Assembly: GCA_964501365.1 (NCBI GenBank)
Contig: CAZCST010000020.1
Coordinates: 124,001-188,000, forward strand
Reading direction: 5' to 3'
Source: CAZAMB01 sp964501365
Lineage (GTDB): Bacteria > Planctomycetota > Phycisphaerae > UBA1845
Length of the DNA stretch: 64,000 nt
Both the position numbers and the translations under genes were made by a program. Below, piece after piece: positions 25,641 to 34,097 of the stretch (positions are counted from its first letter, which is position 1; each line of letters begins with the position of its first letter). The notes beneath the pieces were generated by a model. That model saw only the letters and a program-made list of their open reading frames with translations. It was not told the DNA's origin and did no database searches.

Positions 25641-26837
25641 ATGCTCGATTCCCGAGAAAAGGTCGTCGTCGCCATGAGCGGCGGAGTGGACAGCAGCGTG
25701 GCCGCGTGCCTGCTCGTCGAGCAGGGGTACGAAGTCATCGGCCTCTTCATGCGGGTTGGAAACGCCGAAAAGCCGAAAAGCCAAAACGCCGAAATAGAAA
25801 GCACGAAGGGTGAGGGCACGGGCCGGGCGCATCAGGGCTGCTGCAGCGCCAGCGACGCCGCAGACGCGCGCTTCGTCGCCGGAATGCTCGGCCTGCCATT
25901 TTATGCGCTGAACTTTGAGAAGGACTTCGACGCCCTCATCAACCACTTCGCCGACGAATACGCCAAAGGCCGCACGCCCAACCCGTGCGTAGTATGCAAT
26001 GACAAGTTCAAGTTCGGCCGCCTCTTTGAATATGCCGACGCTGTCGGGGCGAAGTACGTCGCCACCGGCCACTACGCACGCATCGACCGCACCAGCGGGC
26101 AGACCCGGCTCCTTCGCGGCGTCGACCGAAAAAAGGACCAGTCCTATGTGCTCTTCGGACTGCGGCAGCACGTGCTCGATCGCATCATGTTCCCCATCGG
26201 CGACATGACCAAGGACGAAGTGCGCCGCATCGCCGCAAAGTACAACCTGCCCAACCAGGATAAGCCCGACTCGGTCGAAATCTGCTTCGTGCCGGATCGC
26301 AACTATGCCCGCGTGGTGCGCGAGCGGCGGCCCGATGGCTTCGCCGAGGGCGAGGTCGTAAACTCCGAAGGCAGCGTCATCGGCCGGCACGAAGGGATTG
26401 CCAACTACACCATCGGCCAGCGCCGCGGTCTCAAGATCGCCGCCGGCAAGCCAATCTACGTCACGCAACTAGACGTGCTCAACAACCGAGTGATCATGGG
26501 CGACGGCGACGCTCTACTCGCTGACGGCCTCACCGCCGACCGCGTGAACTTGCTATGTAATTGCCTCCCCCCTTGCCAAGGGGGGATTGAGGGGGGTCCA
26601 TTCCGCGCCCACGTCAAGATCCGCTACCTCCATGAGGCCGTCCCCGCCACCGTACAACTTCTCGAAGGCGGCCGCGCTACCATCATGTTTGACCAACCCC
26701 AGCGTGCCGTCACTCCCGGCCAGGCCGTCGTCTTCTACGATGGTGACATAGTCTTGGGTGGAGCATGGATCGACGCACCGATCCATATCGACAACGAATC
26801 CTCCCCTTCGGAATCGGATGCGCTGGCGATGCGCTAA
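25641..26837 (+). CDS. mnmA: tRNA-specific 2-thiouridylase MnmA
   Basis: A 398-aa enzyme that makes 2-thiouridine at position 34 of Lys, Glu and Gln tRNAs. The PP-loop is VVAMSGGVDSSVAACLL. The catalytic Cys pair is in TPNPCVVCNDKFKF and EICFVP. Others are GHYARIDRTSGQTRLLRGVD and NYTIGQRRGLKI. ATG 25641 is preferred over the adjacent TTG. Near residues 308-320, in the C-terminal barrel, the protein carries the odd insert CLPPCQGGIEGG, encoded by a palindromic C-rich/G-rich repeat (26563-26598). It also carries a lysine-rich insert after VGNAEKPKSQ. Both may lie in surface loops. Confidence 0.95.
   Translation: MLDSREKVVVAMSGGVDSSVAACLLVEQGYEVIGLFMRVGNAEKPKSQNAEIESTKGEGTGRAHQGCCSASDAADARFVAGMLGLPFYALNFEKDFDALINHFADEYAKGRTPNPCVVCNDKFKFGRLFEYADAVGAKYVATGHYARIDRTSGQTRLLRGVDRKKDQSYVLFGLRQHVLDRIMFPIGDMTKDEVRRIAAKYNLPNQDKPDSVEICFVPDRNYARVVRERRPDGFAEGEVVNSEGSVIGRHEGIANYTIGQRRGLKIAAGKPIYVTQLDVLNNRVIMGDGDALLADGLTADRVNLLCNCLPPCQGGIEGGPFRAHVKIRYLHEAVPATVQLLEGGRATIMFDQPQRAVTPGQAVVFYDGDIVLGGAWIDAPIHIDNESSPSESDALAMR
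26563..26598. repeat. C-rich/G-rich palindromic repeat inside mnmA
   Basis: CCCCCCTTGCCAAGGGGGG is a hairpin of 8 bp with a 3-base loop, followed by ATTGAGGGGGGT. It is inserted in frame and related to the intergenic copy at 22923-22957. Confidence 0.75.
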
Positions 26838-26841
26838 TCCA

Positions 26842-27846
26842 ATGTCTGTCGATTCCCAATCGCCTCTCAAGTCGGATTACCTGATCCTTCATGCCGGAGC
26901 GCTGGGTGATTGCGTCCTGACCCTTCACGTTGCGATGGCCATGCGAAAAGCGGGGCACACTGTCTCCATGGCCGCCCGGTCGCCGATCGCCGCGTGGGCC
27001 GCGCAGCGCGGCCTGATCGATCATTTTATCTGGCTGGATCGTTTGAACTGGCTTGTGTGGGGCCCAACGGCTCCAGCGGACTCGGAACGCGGCGGTGAAT
27101 TGGCGGAAGTGAATATTTTCGACCGGGTTATCAGTTTTCTTGGTGGACCCGAGGAAGACGCAGCAACTCGCCTGAAGAACTGGTTCGGCCCCGGCCGCGT
27201 CATCCACATCGACCCACGGCCAATCGAAAGAACGATCCGCGACGGCACACACATCACGCGCCAATGGGCTGATGAGATAAACAGACAGGGTCTCAGTTTC
27301 CCATTTGAAATTCCAGATTTGAAATCTCAAATCTCAAATCTGGAATGCTCGATCCGAATCCCCGATAAGCGGCCAGAACTGGTCACATCGCCAAGTCAGC
27401 ACATCGCCAAATCACCACATCTCATCCTCCATTCAGGCAGTGGAGGCCGAGCGAAGTGCTGTCCGATCGAAGCGATGGACGCATTGATGCACGAAATGCT
27501 CGCGAGGGGATGGAATGCACGATGGATGATCGGCCCCGACGAAATGGAACGCGACGGCCCGCAGTTTTGCAAGCGATTGGAGCGCATAGCGCCCGTCGCC
27601 TTCGAGGAATCCATAATCGCCGCGGCGAATCTCGTGGCCCGGGCCGACCTTTTCATTGGCAATGATGCGGGCATGACCCACGTCGCAGCACTCGCCGGCG
27701 TCAAAACCGTGGCACTCTTTGGCCCCACCGACCCGCGCGTCTGGCATCCGCTGGGCTCCAATTGCCGCGTTATTCGATTCCCAGCCCAGGGAGAATCAAT
27801 TGAAGGCTGGATCTGCTCAATCATGGCAACGATCCTCGCGCCTTGA
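26842..27846 (+). CDS. Glycosyltransferase family 9 (heptosyltransferase-like)
   Basis: A 334-aa protein, start ATG 26842, four bases after the mnmA stop. The N-terminal YLILHAGALGDCVLTLHVAM and C-terminal DLFIGNDAGMTHVAALAGVK plus VALFGPTDPRVWHPLG are hallmarks of ADP-heptose:LPS heptosyltransferases. It probably builds LPS core, but the donor sugar is not fixed by sequence. Residues 157-169 (EIPDLKSQISNLE) are encoded by a perfect 13-bp inverted repeat, an apparent in-frame repeat insertion. Confidence 0.88.
   Translation: MSVDSQSPLKSDYLILHAGALGDCVLTLHVAMAMRKAGHTVSMAARSPIAAWAAQRGLIDHFIWLDRLNWLVWGPTAPADSERGGELAEVNIFDRVISFLGGPEEDAATRLKNWFGPGRVIHIDPRPIERTIRDGTHITRQWADEINRQGLSFPFEIPDLKSQISNLECSIRIPDKRPELVTSPSQHIAKSPHLILHSGSGGRAKCCPIEAMDALMHEMLARGWNARWMIGPDEMERDGPQFCKRLERIAPVAFEESIIAAANLVARADLFIGNDAGMTHVAALAGVKTVALFGPTDPRVWHPLGSNCRVIRFPAQGESIEGWICSIMATILAP
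27310..27346. repeat. Perfect 13-bp inverted repeat inside the GT9 gene
   Basis: ATTCCAGATTTGA (27310-27322) and TCAAATCTGGAAT (27334-27346) are exact reverse complements around an 11-base loop that itself repeats AAATCTC. This is A+T-rich and unlike the surrounding coding sequence. Confidence 0.85.
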
Positions 27847-27893
27847 AAAAAAAGGCCGGCGGGAACAGAACCCACCGGCCTCCTGATTTTTTG
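27846..27893. terminator. Bidirectional intrinsic terminator
   Basis: The stem GGCCGG-C-GGG (27854-27863) pairs with CCC-A-CCGGCC (27871-27880) around a 7-base loop. A-run (eight A) lies on the left and a T-run on the right. It separates the convergent GT9 gene and the secreted-protein gene. Confidence 0.82.
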
Positions 27894-27918
27894 AACTTTG
27901 AACTTTACTGTTGCGCTA

Positions 27919-29085
27919 TCACGGGCTTGGGCAGGCGGCCAGCGTCTTGCCGTTCCAAACACCGTAGGCGCTAGCGCCGTTGAGCAAGTCAATAAGCGTT
28001 ACAATGTCAGGCGGCCCGCATACACCGCTGCGGTCCATATCGCAGTGGTCGAGAGCCAGCGGCGGAACCGCAACTCCGTTCAAATGGTCGATTTCCTTGA
28101 TGATGTCTGACGGACCCGCCGTACGATCCCCGTTGGCGTCGCCCGGCAAACTACCAATGCATGCCGACGTGCCAGACGCTGTATGCGTCACGCAGGTCCA
28201 CTTGCCGGCCGGGATCGCAGTGCTGAACGTCACGGTCGCTGTATTCGCCGCATTCTGAACATTGGAAACCGTCGGGCAAGGAGCGCCGGCCGGGGTACAG
28301 GCCACAGCAAAGTCGCTCGGGGCTGCTGCGCCGCAGCCATTCGCCATGGTCAAGGCGATGGAGTTGACCGTCGACGGCGATCCGGGTGTGTTTGGCGGGA
28401 ACGGGCGACGAGCATCGACGTTGCACTTTGCAGGGTTGCTGGACACGATGCCACCGCAACCGCCAAGCGTAACCGTCAGGTTTGCAACCACGTTGACATT
28501 GGCCGCCTCAGTCGCGAGGAACGCATTCGCCAGTGTTTCATTGTCCTTGATCACGTTGGCAAAGCCGTTGAGCACTTGAAGAGTGAATGGACCTCCGCTG
28601 TTCGGGGCCGTGAACGAACCCGATGCGATCACAACAGGCTGGCCAACCTGAGCGATACCCAGGATCGGCGTACCAACGGGGAACGGCGCGCAATTGGGTG
28701 CACAAGCCGGATTGTCCACGCTGTTCTTGATCGTGTTCTGACCACCGCCGACTTGCACCAGATCACCGCCAATGGGTGTGCCGATGAAACCCGCGGGGTT
28801 CGTAATTCCGTCCGGCTTTACGAATGCCTTCATAGGATTGGCAACCGGCGTGACCACTGTGTTGGCCGCCAATGCACCGCCAGTGAAATGCAGGTCAAAA
28901 CCGATCAGGGCCAATCCTTCGTTCAGGTTGTCATTGAGTACGCCTTCCACAGTGAAGTTCACCGTGCTCCCAGGAGCCACATTGACCGATGAACTCCCAC
29001 CCGACTTCACCGTCAAGTTAAGGGTGGACGCCAACGCGGGCGATACAACCGCACCCGCTACCAAAACCGCCAACATTTTCTTCAT
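27919..29085 (-). CDS. Secreted protein with cohesin-like domain and dockerin-like C-terminus
   Basis: A 388-aa exported protein with signal peptide MKKMLAVLVAGAVVSPALAS and GGAG before ATG 29085. Residues of about 21-165 resemble a cohesin-type beta domain (VNVAPGSTVNFTVEGVLND, GLALIGFDLHFTGGALAA). The end has paired calcium-loop-like repeats, NGDRTAGPSDIIKEIDHLNG and CGPPDIVTLIDLLNGA, followed by a WNGKTLAACP tail. The tail matches that of the 859-aa protein at 12304-14883. Cohesin-like plus dockerin-like parts in one protein suggest a self-assembling or sorted surface protein; this is inference. Confidence 0.82.
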   Translation of the reverse strand: MKKMLAVLVAGAVVSPALASTLNLTVKSGGSSSVNVAPGSTVNFTVEGVLNDNLNEGLALIGFDLHFTGGALAANTVVTPVANPMKAFVKPDGITNPAGFIGTPIGGDLVQVGGGQNTIKNSVDNPACAPNCAPFPVGTPILGIAQVGQPVVIASGSFTAPNSGGPFTLQVLNGFANVIKDNETLANAFLATEAANVNVVANLTVTLGGCGGIVSSNPAKCNVDARRPFPPNTPGSPSTVNSIALTMANGCGAAAPSDFAVACTPAGAPCPTVSNVQNAANTATVTFSTAIPAGKWTCVTHTASGTSACIGSLPGDANGDRTAGPSDIIKEIDHLNGVAVPPLALDHCDMDRSGVCGPPDIVTLIDLLNGASAYGVWNGKTLAACPSP

Positions 29086-29366
29086 CGTGAACTCCTTACC
29101 GCCCCATTTCGGAGCCTTTCGCATACCAATACCCAAACCGAATATTCGGCTACAAGTAGATCAAGCACAGGCCACAAGGCCCTGCAAATCGGCATTATTC
29201 TACTGTGTAGTCGGATCGAAACGACCCAGGCGCGAAACTAATTCCTGCAGAGCACAAAATTCCTTCTATCTCAACCCCTTAAGAACTAGCCAAAGACTCC
29301 CCATTGTCCGATAACTTCCAGATTTGCATTTGACGCAAACGTGGCCCTGCCCGACTCTACGGCCAC

Positions 29367-31100
29367 ATGAACCCCCTCAACCTCGGACGCAACGTACGGG
29401 CCTTCAATCGTTTACGGCACATCGCCCGCGTGCTGACGCATCACGGGTTTGGCCACGCCGTCGCACGGCTCAACCTTGGTCGGTTCGTCCCCCTCTGGAT
29501 TTTCCGAAAACACACCGACGACTCCGCCGCCGACCCACAGGCAAGCACCATTGGCCGACGCCTTCGGCAGGTATTCGAGGAGCTTGGCCCCACGTTCGTA
29601 AAGCTCGGCCAGATGCTCAGTACACGCCCGGACCTCCTGCCGGCAGACGTGACCGAGGAGCTTCGCCTGCTTCAGGACCACGTACCCGCCTTCGATAACG
29701 CGGTCGCCATGAATCTCATCGCCGCCGAATTGGGAAAACCCATCAGCGAGATCTTCGCATGGATCAGTGAAGAACCCATTGCCAGTGCGTCCATCGGACA
29801 GGTGTACCGTGCGCGTCTTCCCAACCAGCAGGAAGTCGTCATCAAAGTTCGTCGTCCGGACATAGAACAAACCATCACCACGGATATGCAGCTCATGCGC
29901 TGGCTGGCTGAGTCGCTTGAATCGCTCATGCCAGAGTCGCGCATCTATCGACCGATCATGGTCGTCGAGGAGTTCGATCAGGCGCTGGCCCGCGAACTCG
30001 ATTACATCAACGAGGCCGCGACCACCGATCGCTTCGCCAAAGCCTTCGCCGGCGACGAAGGGATTCGGATTCCGAAGATTTTCTGGGAATTCACGAGTCC
30101 GCGCGTGTTGACCATCGAATCGCTACCGGGCTTCAATGTCGATCTCCTGCTGGCTTCATGCCCGCCTGGAAAAACCGGACGGCTCGACACGCCGGACGGA
30201 CGCTGGATCGATCGCCGCGCCGTGGCACGGCATCTGGCCGACTGTTTTCTCAAGCAGACCTTTGACTTGGGCACATTTCACGCCGACCCGCACCCCGGCA
30301 ACATTCTCATCGAACCGGTTTCGACCGTAGGGCTCATCGACTTCGGCCAGGTCGGCTCGATCACCGAGGAATGGAAACTTCAGCTCGTTGTGATGATCTA
30401 TGCCGCTGTCAATCTCGAAATGGATGTCATCATCGACGCGATGGCTGACATGGGGGCGATCGGCAAGGACACCGACCGCCGCAGCCTTGAACGCGCAATT
30501 CGAGTCTTGTTGGACAAGTATTACGGACTGCCCATCAAGCGCGTGGACTTGGGCGTCCTGCTGAACGAATTCACCGACGTATTGCGGAGGCATGACGTTT
30601 CCATGCCTCGTGACACGATCATGCTCATCAAGGCGTTCAGCACCGTGTCCACGATCATCGCCCGGCTCGATCCTGATCTGGACATTCTTGCGCTGCTGAA
30701 GCCGCGATTGAAAGAGACGTTGCGCGAGCGATTTTCACCGCGCACGGTCTCACGCGAGGCCTTTCGCGGCTCGTGGCACCTCTACAATATCCTGCGACTC
30801 GCGCCGGCCCAGCTTCGCCGCAGCCTGCGCAAGCTCGGCACGGGCGAATGGCGGCTCGACGTCCGCCACGAAAACATCGATCGCCTCATCAATGAGCTCG
30901 ATCGTTCGAGCAATCGGCTCTCCTTCGCCGTCGTCATCGCCGCGATCATCGTGGGCAGCTCGGTCGTGGTCAGCGCCAATACGAACTTCGTGATCTTCGG
31001 AATCAAGTTCCAATACCTCGGCATCATCGGCTACCTCCTTGCCGGCATCCTCGGCCTGGGCCTGAGCTGGGCCATCTTCCGCAGTGGACGCTTGCATTAG
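29367..31100 (+). CDS. UbiB/ABC1-family atypical kinase, membrane-bound
   Basis: A 577-aa protein with the UbiB family signature ELGPTFVKLGQMLSTRPDLL (KxGQ motif), ASASIGQVYRARL (A-rich nucleotide loop), VVIKVRRPDIEQ, LARELDYINEAATTDRF, FHADPHPGNILIE and IDFGQVGSI. Two C-terminal membrane helices are seen (SFAVVIAAIIVGSSVVVS and IIGYLLAGILGLGLSWAIF). Relatives support quinone or isoprenoid lipid metabolism, often as ATPases. No ubiquinone or menaquinone genes adjoin it, so I give no symbol. Confidence 0.92.
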   Translation: MNPLNLGRNVRAFNRLRHIARVLTHHGFGHAVARLNLGRFVPLWIFRKHTDDSAADPQASTIGRRLRQVFEELGPTFVKLGQMLSTRPDLLPADVTEELRLLQDHVPAFDNAVAMNLIAAELGKPISEIFAWISEEPIASASIGQVYRARLPNQQEVVIKVRRPDIEQTITTDMQLMRWLAESLESLMPESRIYRPIMVVEEFDQALARELDYINEAATTDRFAKAFAGDEGIRIPKIFWEFTSPRVLTIESLPGFNVDLLLASCPPGKTGRLDTPDGRWIDRRAVARHLADCFLKQTFDLGTFHADPHPGNILIEPVSTVGLIDFGQVGSITEEWKLQLVVMIYAAVNLEMDVIIDAMADMGAIGKDTDRRSLERAIRVLLDKYYGLPIKRVDLGVLLNEFTDVLRRHDVSMPRDTIMLIKAFSTVSTIIARLDPDLDILALLKPRLKETLRERFSPRTVSREAFRGSWHLYNILRLAPAQLRRSLRKLGTGEWRLDVRHENIDRLINELDRSSNRLSFAVVIAAIIVGSSVVVSANTNFVIFGIKFQYLGIIGYLLAGILGLGLSWAIFRSGRLH

Positions 31101-31130
31101 TGCGTATAACGATCATCTGTGACGAGGTTC

Positions 31131-31153
31131 GGTAGGGTGCATCTTGATGCACC
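31131..31153 (+). repeat. GTAGGGTG-headed palindromic repeat
   Basis: GTAGGGTGCATCTTGATGCA followed by CC. The 8-bp arms GGTGCATC and GATGCACC are exact reverse complements. Relatives occur at 36065 and 36391, and similar GTAGGG-headed palindromes occur inside the gene at 6935-7684. Confidence 0.7.
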
Positions 31154-31227
31154 TTCGCGCTGAAGTCGCCCATGCGACCGCCGCCTCCCAGTCGCGTGGA
31201 GCACGGCGGCGACGATAATCTCCAACC

Positions 31228-31641
31228 GTGACTCAAGAACAAGCCTACCACGATTTATGCTGCTATACACTCGCGCACGGCGACCCCGCATTCATTCACC
31301 AGCACGTCGTCGACGCCTATGCCGCCCAGCATGCGGATGAGAAAACCAAACCCATCGCCCTGACCTTCGCTCTCGCCGGGCTGTACCTGCACATCGAAAA
31401 GGAGTTTTCCGGCAAACGCGCGCAGCAAGCCCACATGGCCCTCGCCCGGCACAAGCAGCGCTGGCCGTCCTTCTCGCTGCCGCAGGATCGGGGCGCCATG
31501 ACCGCCGGCGACGTACTGGTCGCCAGGGAAGGCCGCGAGCGCGATCAGGCTATCCACGCCTGGTGCGCGTCGGTTTGGGATGCCTTTCGCGAAAATCGCT
31601 CAACGGTCGTCGAGCTCTTGCGGGCGCGCGGCATCACGTAA
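31228..31641 (+). CDS. DUF5946-like hypothetical protein
   Basis: A 137-aa soluble protein that I associate from memory with the DUF5946 family, on the pattern LCCYTLAHGDPAFIHQHVVD, FALAGLYLHIEKEFSG and AHMALARHKQRWPSF. It starts with GTG 31228. The function is unknown. It stands alone between the UbiB-like gene and a block of secreted proteins. Confidence 0.7.
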   Translation: MTQEQAYHDLCCYTLAHGDPAFIHQHVVDAYAAQHADEKTKPIALTFALAGLYLHIEKEFSGKRAQQAHMALARHKQRWPSFSLPQDRGAMTAGDVLVAREGRERDQAIHAWCASVWDAFRENRSTVVELLRARGIT

Positions 31642-31787
31642 AAGTGATCATCTCCTGCTCCACCGAACGGAGCGTGTGAGGTTGAGAACAAATTTCTGCT
31701 TTTGCGTGCGATATTTCGACGTGGTCCATCGTTAAGGCCCCACGCTTTCCACCGGAAAGAGCAGGGCAACCGCGGTCGAATCTGACT

Positions 31788-32678
31788 CTACTTGCCACGG
31801 CGTCGTCGAGTCAGCGCCAACGCACCGAGGCACAGCATCGTGAGGCTTCCCGGCTCGGGCACCGCGCTCACCAACGTCTCAAAATGGAAATGGTATGGCT
31901 CGAGAAACCCGTGCGGGGCGGGCAGACCCTCGTACGGATCGCCCGGCAAGGGGTCGCCCATGTGGTCGTGCATCTCGTGCGGGTGAGCGAACATCATGTA
32001 GGGGATTTCCGCGATAAACCCGATCGTGTCCGTGCCATCGCCAAGCAGCGTAATCATCGGACCGATATCGCCAAAAGTCTGATGTTCCATTTCACCGGGC
32101 GGACTGAACTCGCCGGGAACCTGCTGAAACTTGTCTGTGTTGCGAAACGGGTCGGTCAGCGTATGAAAGTAGTGACCGTGCATGTCCGTCTCGAACAGGC
32201 CGCGAAGAATCGCAGTCTCGAACTGCGCCGGATCCCAAAGATTGTGAAAGAGGTACGTATCCTCGTGGAATTGCACCGGCTCTGCGAAGTGAATCCCTTC
32301 GACCTTGACCGTGACCATCGCGTCTTCAGCGATATCGGGAAAGTAATCAGCACTGTTGTCGATCTTGTACCACGAAAAGGTGAGCAACGATTCCGTAGGA
32401 GCGATCACCTCGGGAAAAATCTGGGCCACGTGCGCCCGTCGGCCAAACACATCCACCGAACTGAACATGGACATATTCGACGCATCGCCAAAGTTTGTCG
32501 CGTCGGACGGATTGGTCCCGTTGAAGTTCCTCGATTCAACGGCGGTGTATGTTTCGCCGCTCATCATCGGATACGAAACCGTGATGGTCGCATTGCCGAT
32601 GGGGTGCGGACCGGCCAGAACCGATGCAGTCAAAAGTGTGCCGGTCAAACAAACTGCAAGTGCAACGATGTGCTTCAT
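31788..32678 (-). CDS. PEP-CTERM sorted secreted protein
   Basis: A 296-aa exported protein with signal peptide MKHIVALAVCLTGTLLTASV. The body is beta-rich and His/Met-rich near the end (YMMFAHPHEMHDHMGDPL). The C-terminus VPEPGSLTMLCLGALALTRR is a PEP-CTERM sorting tail: PEP, hydrophobic helix, Arg cluster. It is processed by an exosortase elsewhere and ends at the cell surface. ATG 32678 has a GGAAGGAA-type ribosome site. The His- and Met-rich patch might bind metal, which is a guess. Confidence 0.88.
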   Translation of the reverse strand: MKHIVALAVCLTGTLLTASVLAGPHPIGNATITVSYPMMSGETYTAVESRNFNGTNPSDATNFGDASNMSMFSSVDVFGRRAHVAQIFPEVIAPTESLLTFSWYKIDNSADYFPDIAEDAMVTVKVEGIHFAEPVQFHEDTYLFHNLWDPAQFETAILRGLFETDMHGHYFHTLTDPFRNTDKFQQVPGEFSPPGEMEHQTFGDIGPMITLLGDGTDTIGFIAEIPYMMFAHPHEMHDHMGDPLPGDPYEGLPAPHGFLEPYHFHFETLVSAVPEPGSLTMLCLGALALTRRRRGK

Positions 32679-32742
32679 GTTTCCTTCCCCTACCCTGACC
32701 GTTTCAATGAACAGACTACCAAAACTCAATACTACCAAAATC

Positions 32743-33732
32743 CTACGGCCCCGTCTCCGAAAGCGTATAGGCATTCGCATCGACCCAGTTGATCCTGGCG
32801 TCCTGGTCAAAATCCACCCAGTCGCACCCGGCCGCAAGGAAAAACTCGCTGCCGAAGCAATTCTGAACCCATTGATAATCGTGCAGATTGATCGCCCCAT
32901 CGCCGTCAAAGTCGCCGCGCACCATGGGGAGCTCATCGCCGGGCTGATAAATCGGCCAGGGCGGAGCCAGTGTCATGGGTCCGAAAACTGAATGCGGAGG
33001 CGTAGAGTTGGCGGCAGGCCACGCATAGGGACTTCCCTGCCAGCTGTAGAGTTCGAATCCGCCGCGAGGCGCTCCGCGAGAGCCGTCGGGATCGTAGTTA
33101 TCGAAGTACGTGACCACGATCGGATAAATGCCCTGCACTTCGATGCTGGGGCCAAAGTTGTACCACGCGGTTTCAAACTCGTTTGAATTGATAACGCTGT
33201 AGCAGGTCACTCCACCAACAGTCGTACGATAACCATCAAATCCCCACGAGCCGTAGTCCATCCAGATCGGCGGGCCAATGAAACCTAGCGTGCGCGATTC
33301 ATCCGCCAGCGTAACCTTGACCAGCCCCTTGAACCTCAGCAGCAGATGCGACATCGGCTCCGTCAGTTTCGATGGATCCGAGACGTTGTAGATGTATCCA
33401 TCCAGCAAATCGCCGACGGTCTGCAGATCGGCATCGGCAACGTCAGAGACGGGACCCATTGGAAAGTCGATCCACTGGGTTTGAAATGTGAAATCCGGCG
33501 TGCGGCCCGCAACATATTGTTCGGCAAGCAACAAGTGCTCCGCCGCATGGTCTGGAAGATTCAGATAGGCCTCACCGACCCATCCTTCACCGGGATATTG
33601 TGGATACGCCCCCGCCCGTGTGTCCTGCGGAACGAATGGATGGGCCTGCAACGGAGGATGGAATGGACTCATGAGCAAAGCCATGGCAACCGATCGCCGT
33701 AGAACCAACCGTGCAAAGCGAGAGGCGATCAT
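32743..33732 (-). CDS. Secreted protein with C-terminal EF-hand/dockerin-like repeats
   Basis: A 329-aa exported protein, signal region MIASRFARLVLRRSVAMALL. The body is beta-rich and aromatic (IWMDYGSWGFDGYRTTVGG). The end has paired calcium-loop repeats, RGDFDGDGAINLHDYQWVQN and DWVDFDQDARINWVDANAYT, which form a dockerin/EF-hand-like module of a different type from the GPxDI repeats elsewhere in the window. It is probably extracellular; the function is unknown. It runs on the same strand as the PEP-CTERM gene, 64 bases upstream. Confidence 0.78.
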   Translation of the reverse strand: MIASRFARLVLRRSVAMALLMSPFHPPLQAHPFVPQDTRAGAYPQYPGEGWVGEAYLNLPDHAAEHLLLAEQYVAGRTPDFTFQTQWIDFPMGPVSDVADADLQTVGDLLDGYIYNVSDPSKLTEPMSHLLLRFKGLVKVTLADESRTLGFIGPPIWMDYGSWGFDGYRTTVGGVTCYSVINSNEFETAWYNFGPSIEVQGIYPIVVTYFDNYDPDGSRGAPRGGFELYSWQGSPYAWPAANSTPPHSVFGPMTLAPPWPIYQPGDELPMVRGDFDGDGAINLHDYQWVQNCFGSEFFLAAGCDWVDFDQDARINWVDANAYTLSETGP

Positions 33733-34097
33733 TTACCACAATACCCCATGCGTCGTTTCCCCAAACCCCGGGCAGCATTGTATCAACTCGACGTTGCAGC
33801 TTCAAAAAAGCCTGATTTCAAAAGTTCCGTCAAACGATGCCGAGGCAGCTTGGTGATGGACATCGCATGACGCAGGAGCGCTGTCAGCTTTCGGGAGTCG
33901 CGATCTGGCGCGGATTGCCAGTCGGTGGCCGCGGCATGAATCAATCGTATTTCGTCAAAACGACCTCTACGAGGACGAAAACATCCTTTTATTGCAGACA
34001 TGGGTCCGGTATAGTTACAGGTTTAGTGATGCGGAAGGCCTCCAGGGGGTCTCACCTTAGAAGTTCCCGGCCAGGTTCTCGCACTGAGGAGGGTTCG
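33733..34097. other. Divergent intergenic region without a recognisable gene
   Basis: This 365-bp region separates the divergent starts of two secreted-protein genes. It holds the GAGGAGGG ribosome site for ATG 34098. I see no RNA gene, no strong promoter and no repeat; short open frames here look like chance. Confidence 0.4.

Noticed and set aside
28183..28992. 269-aa plus-strand frame
   Set aside because: Antisense to the cohesin/dockerin-like secreted protein, which has a signal peptide and ribosome site.
33783..34001. Short minus-strand frame in the divergent gap
   Set aside because: No ribosome site, no recognisable motif, atypical composition.
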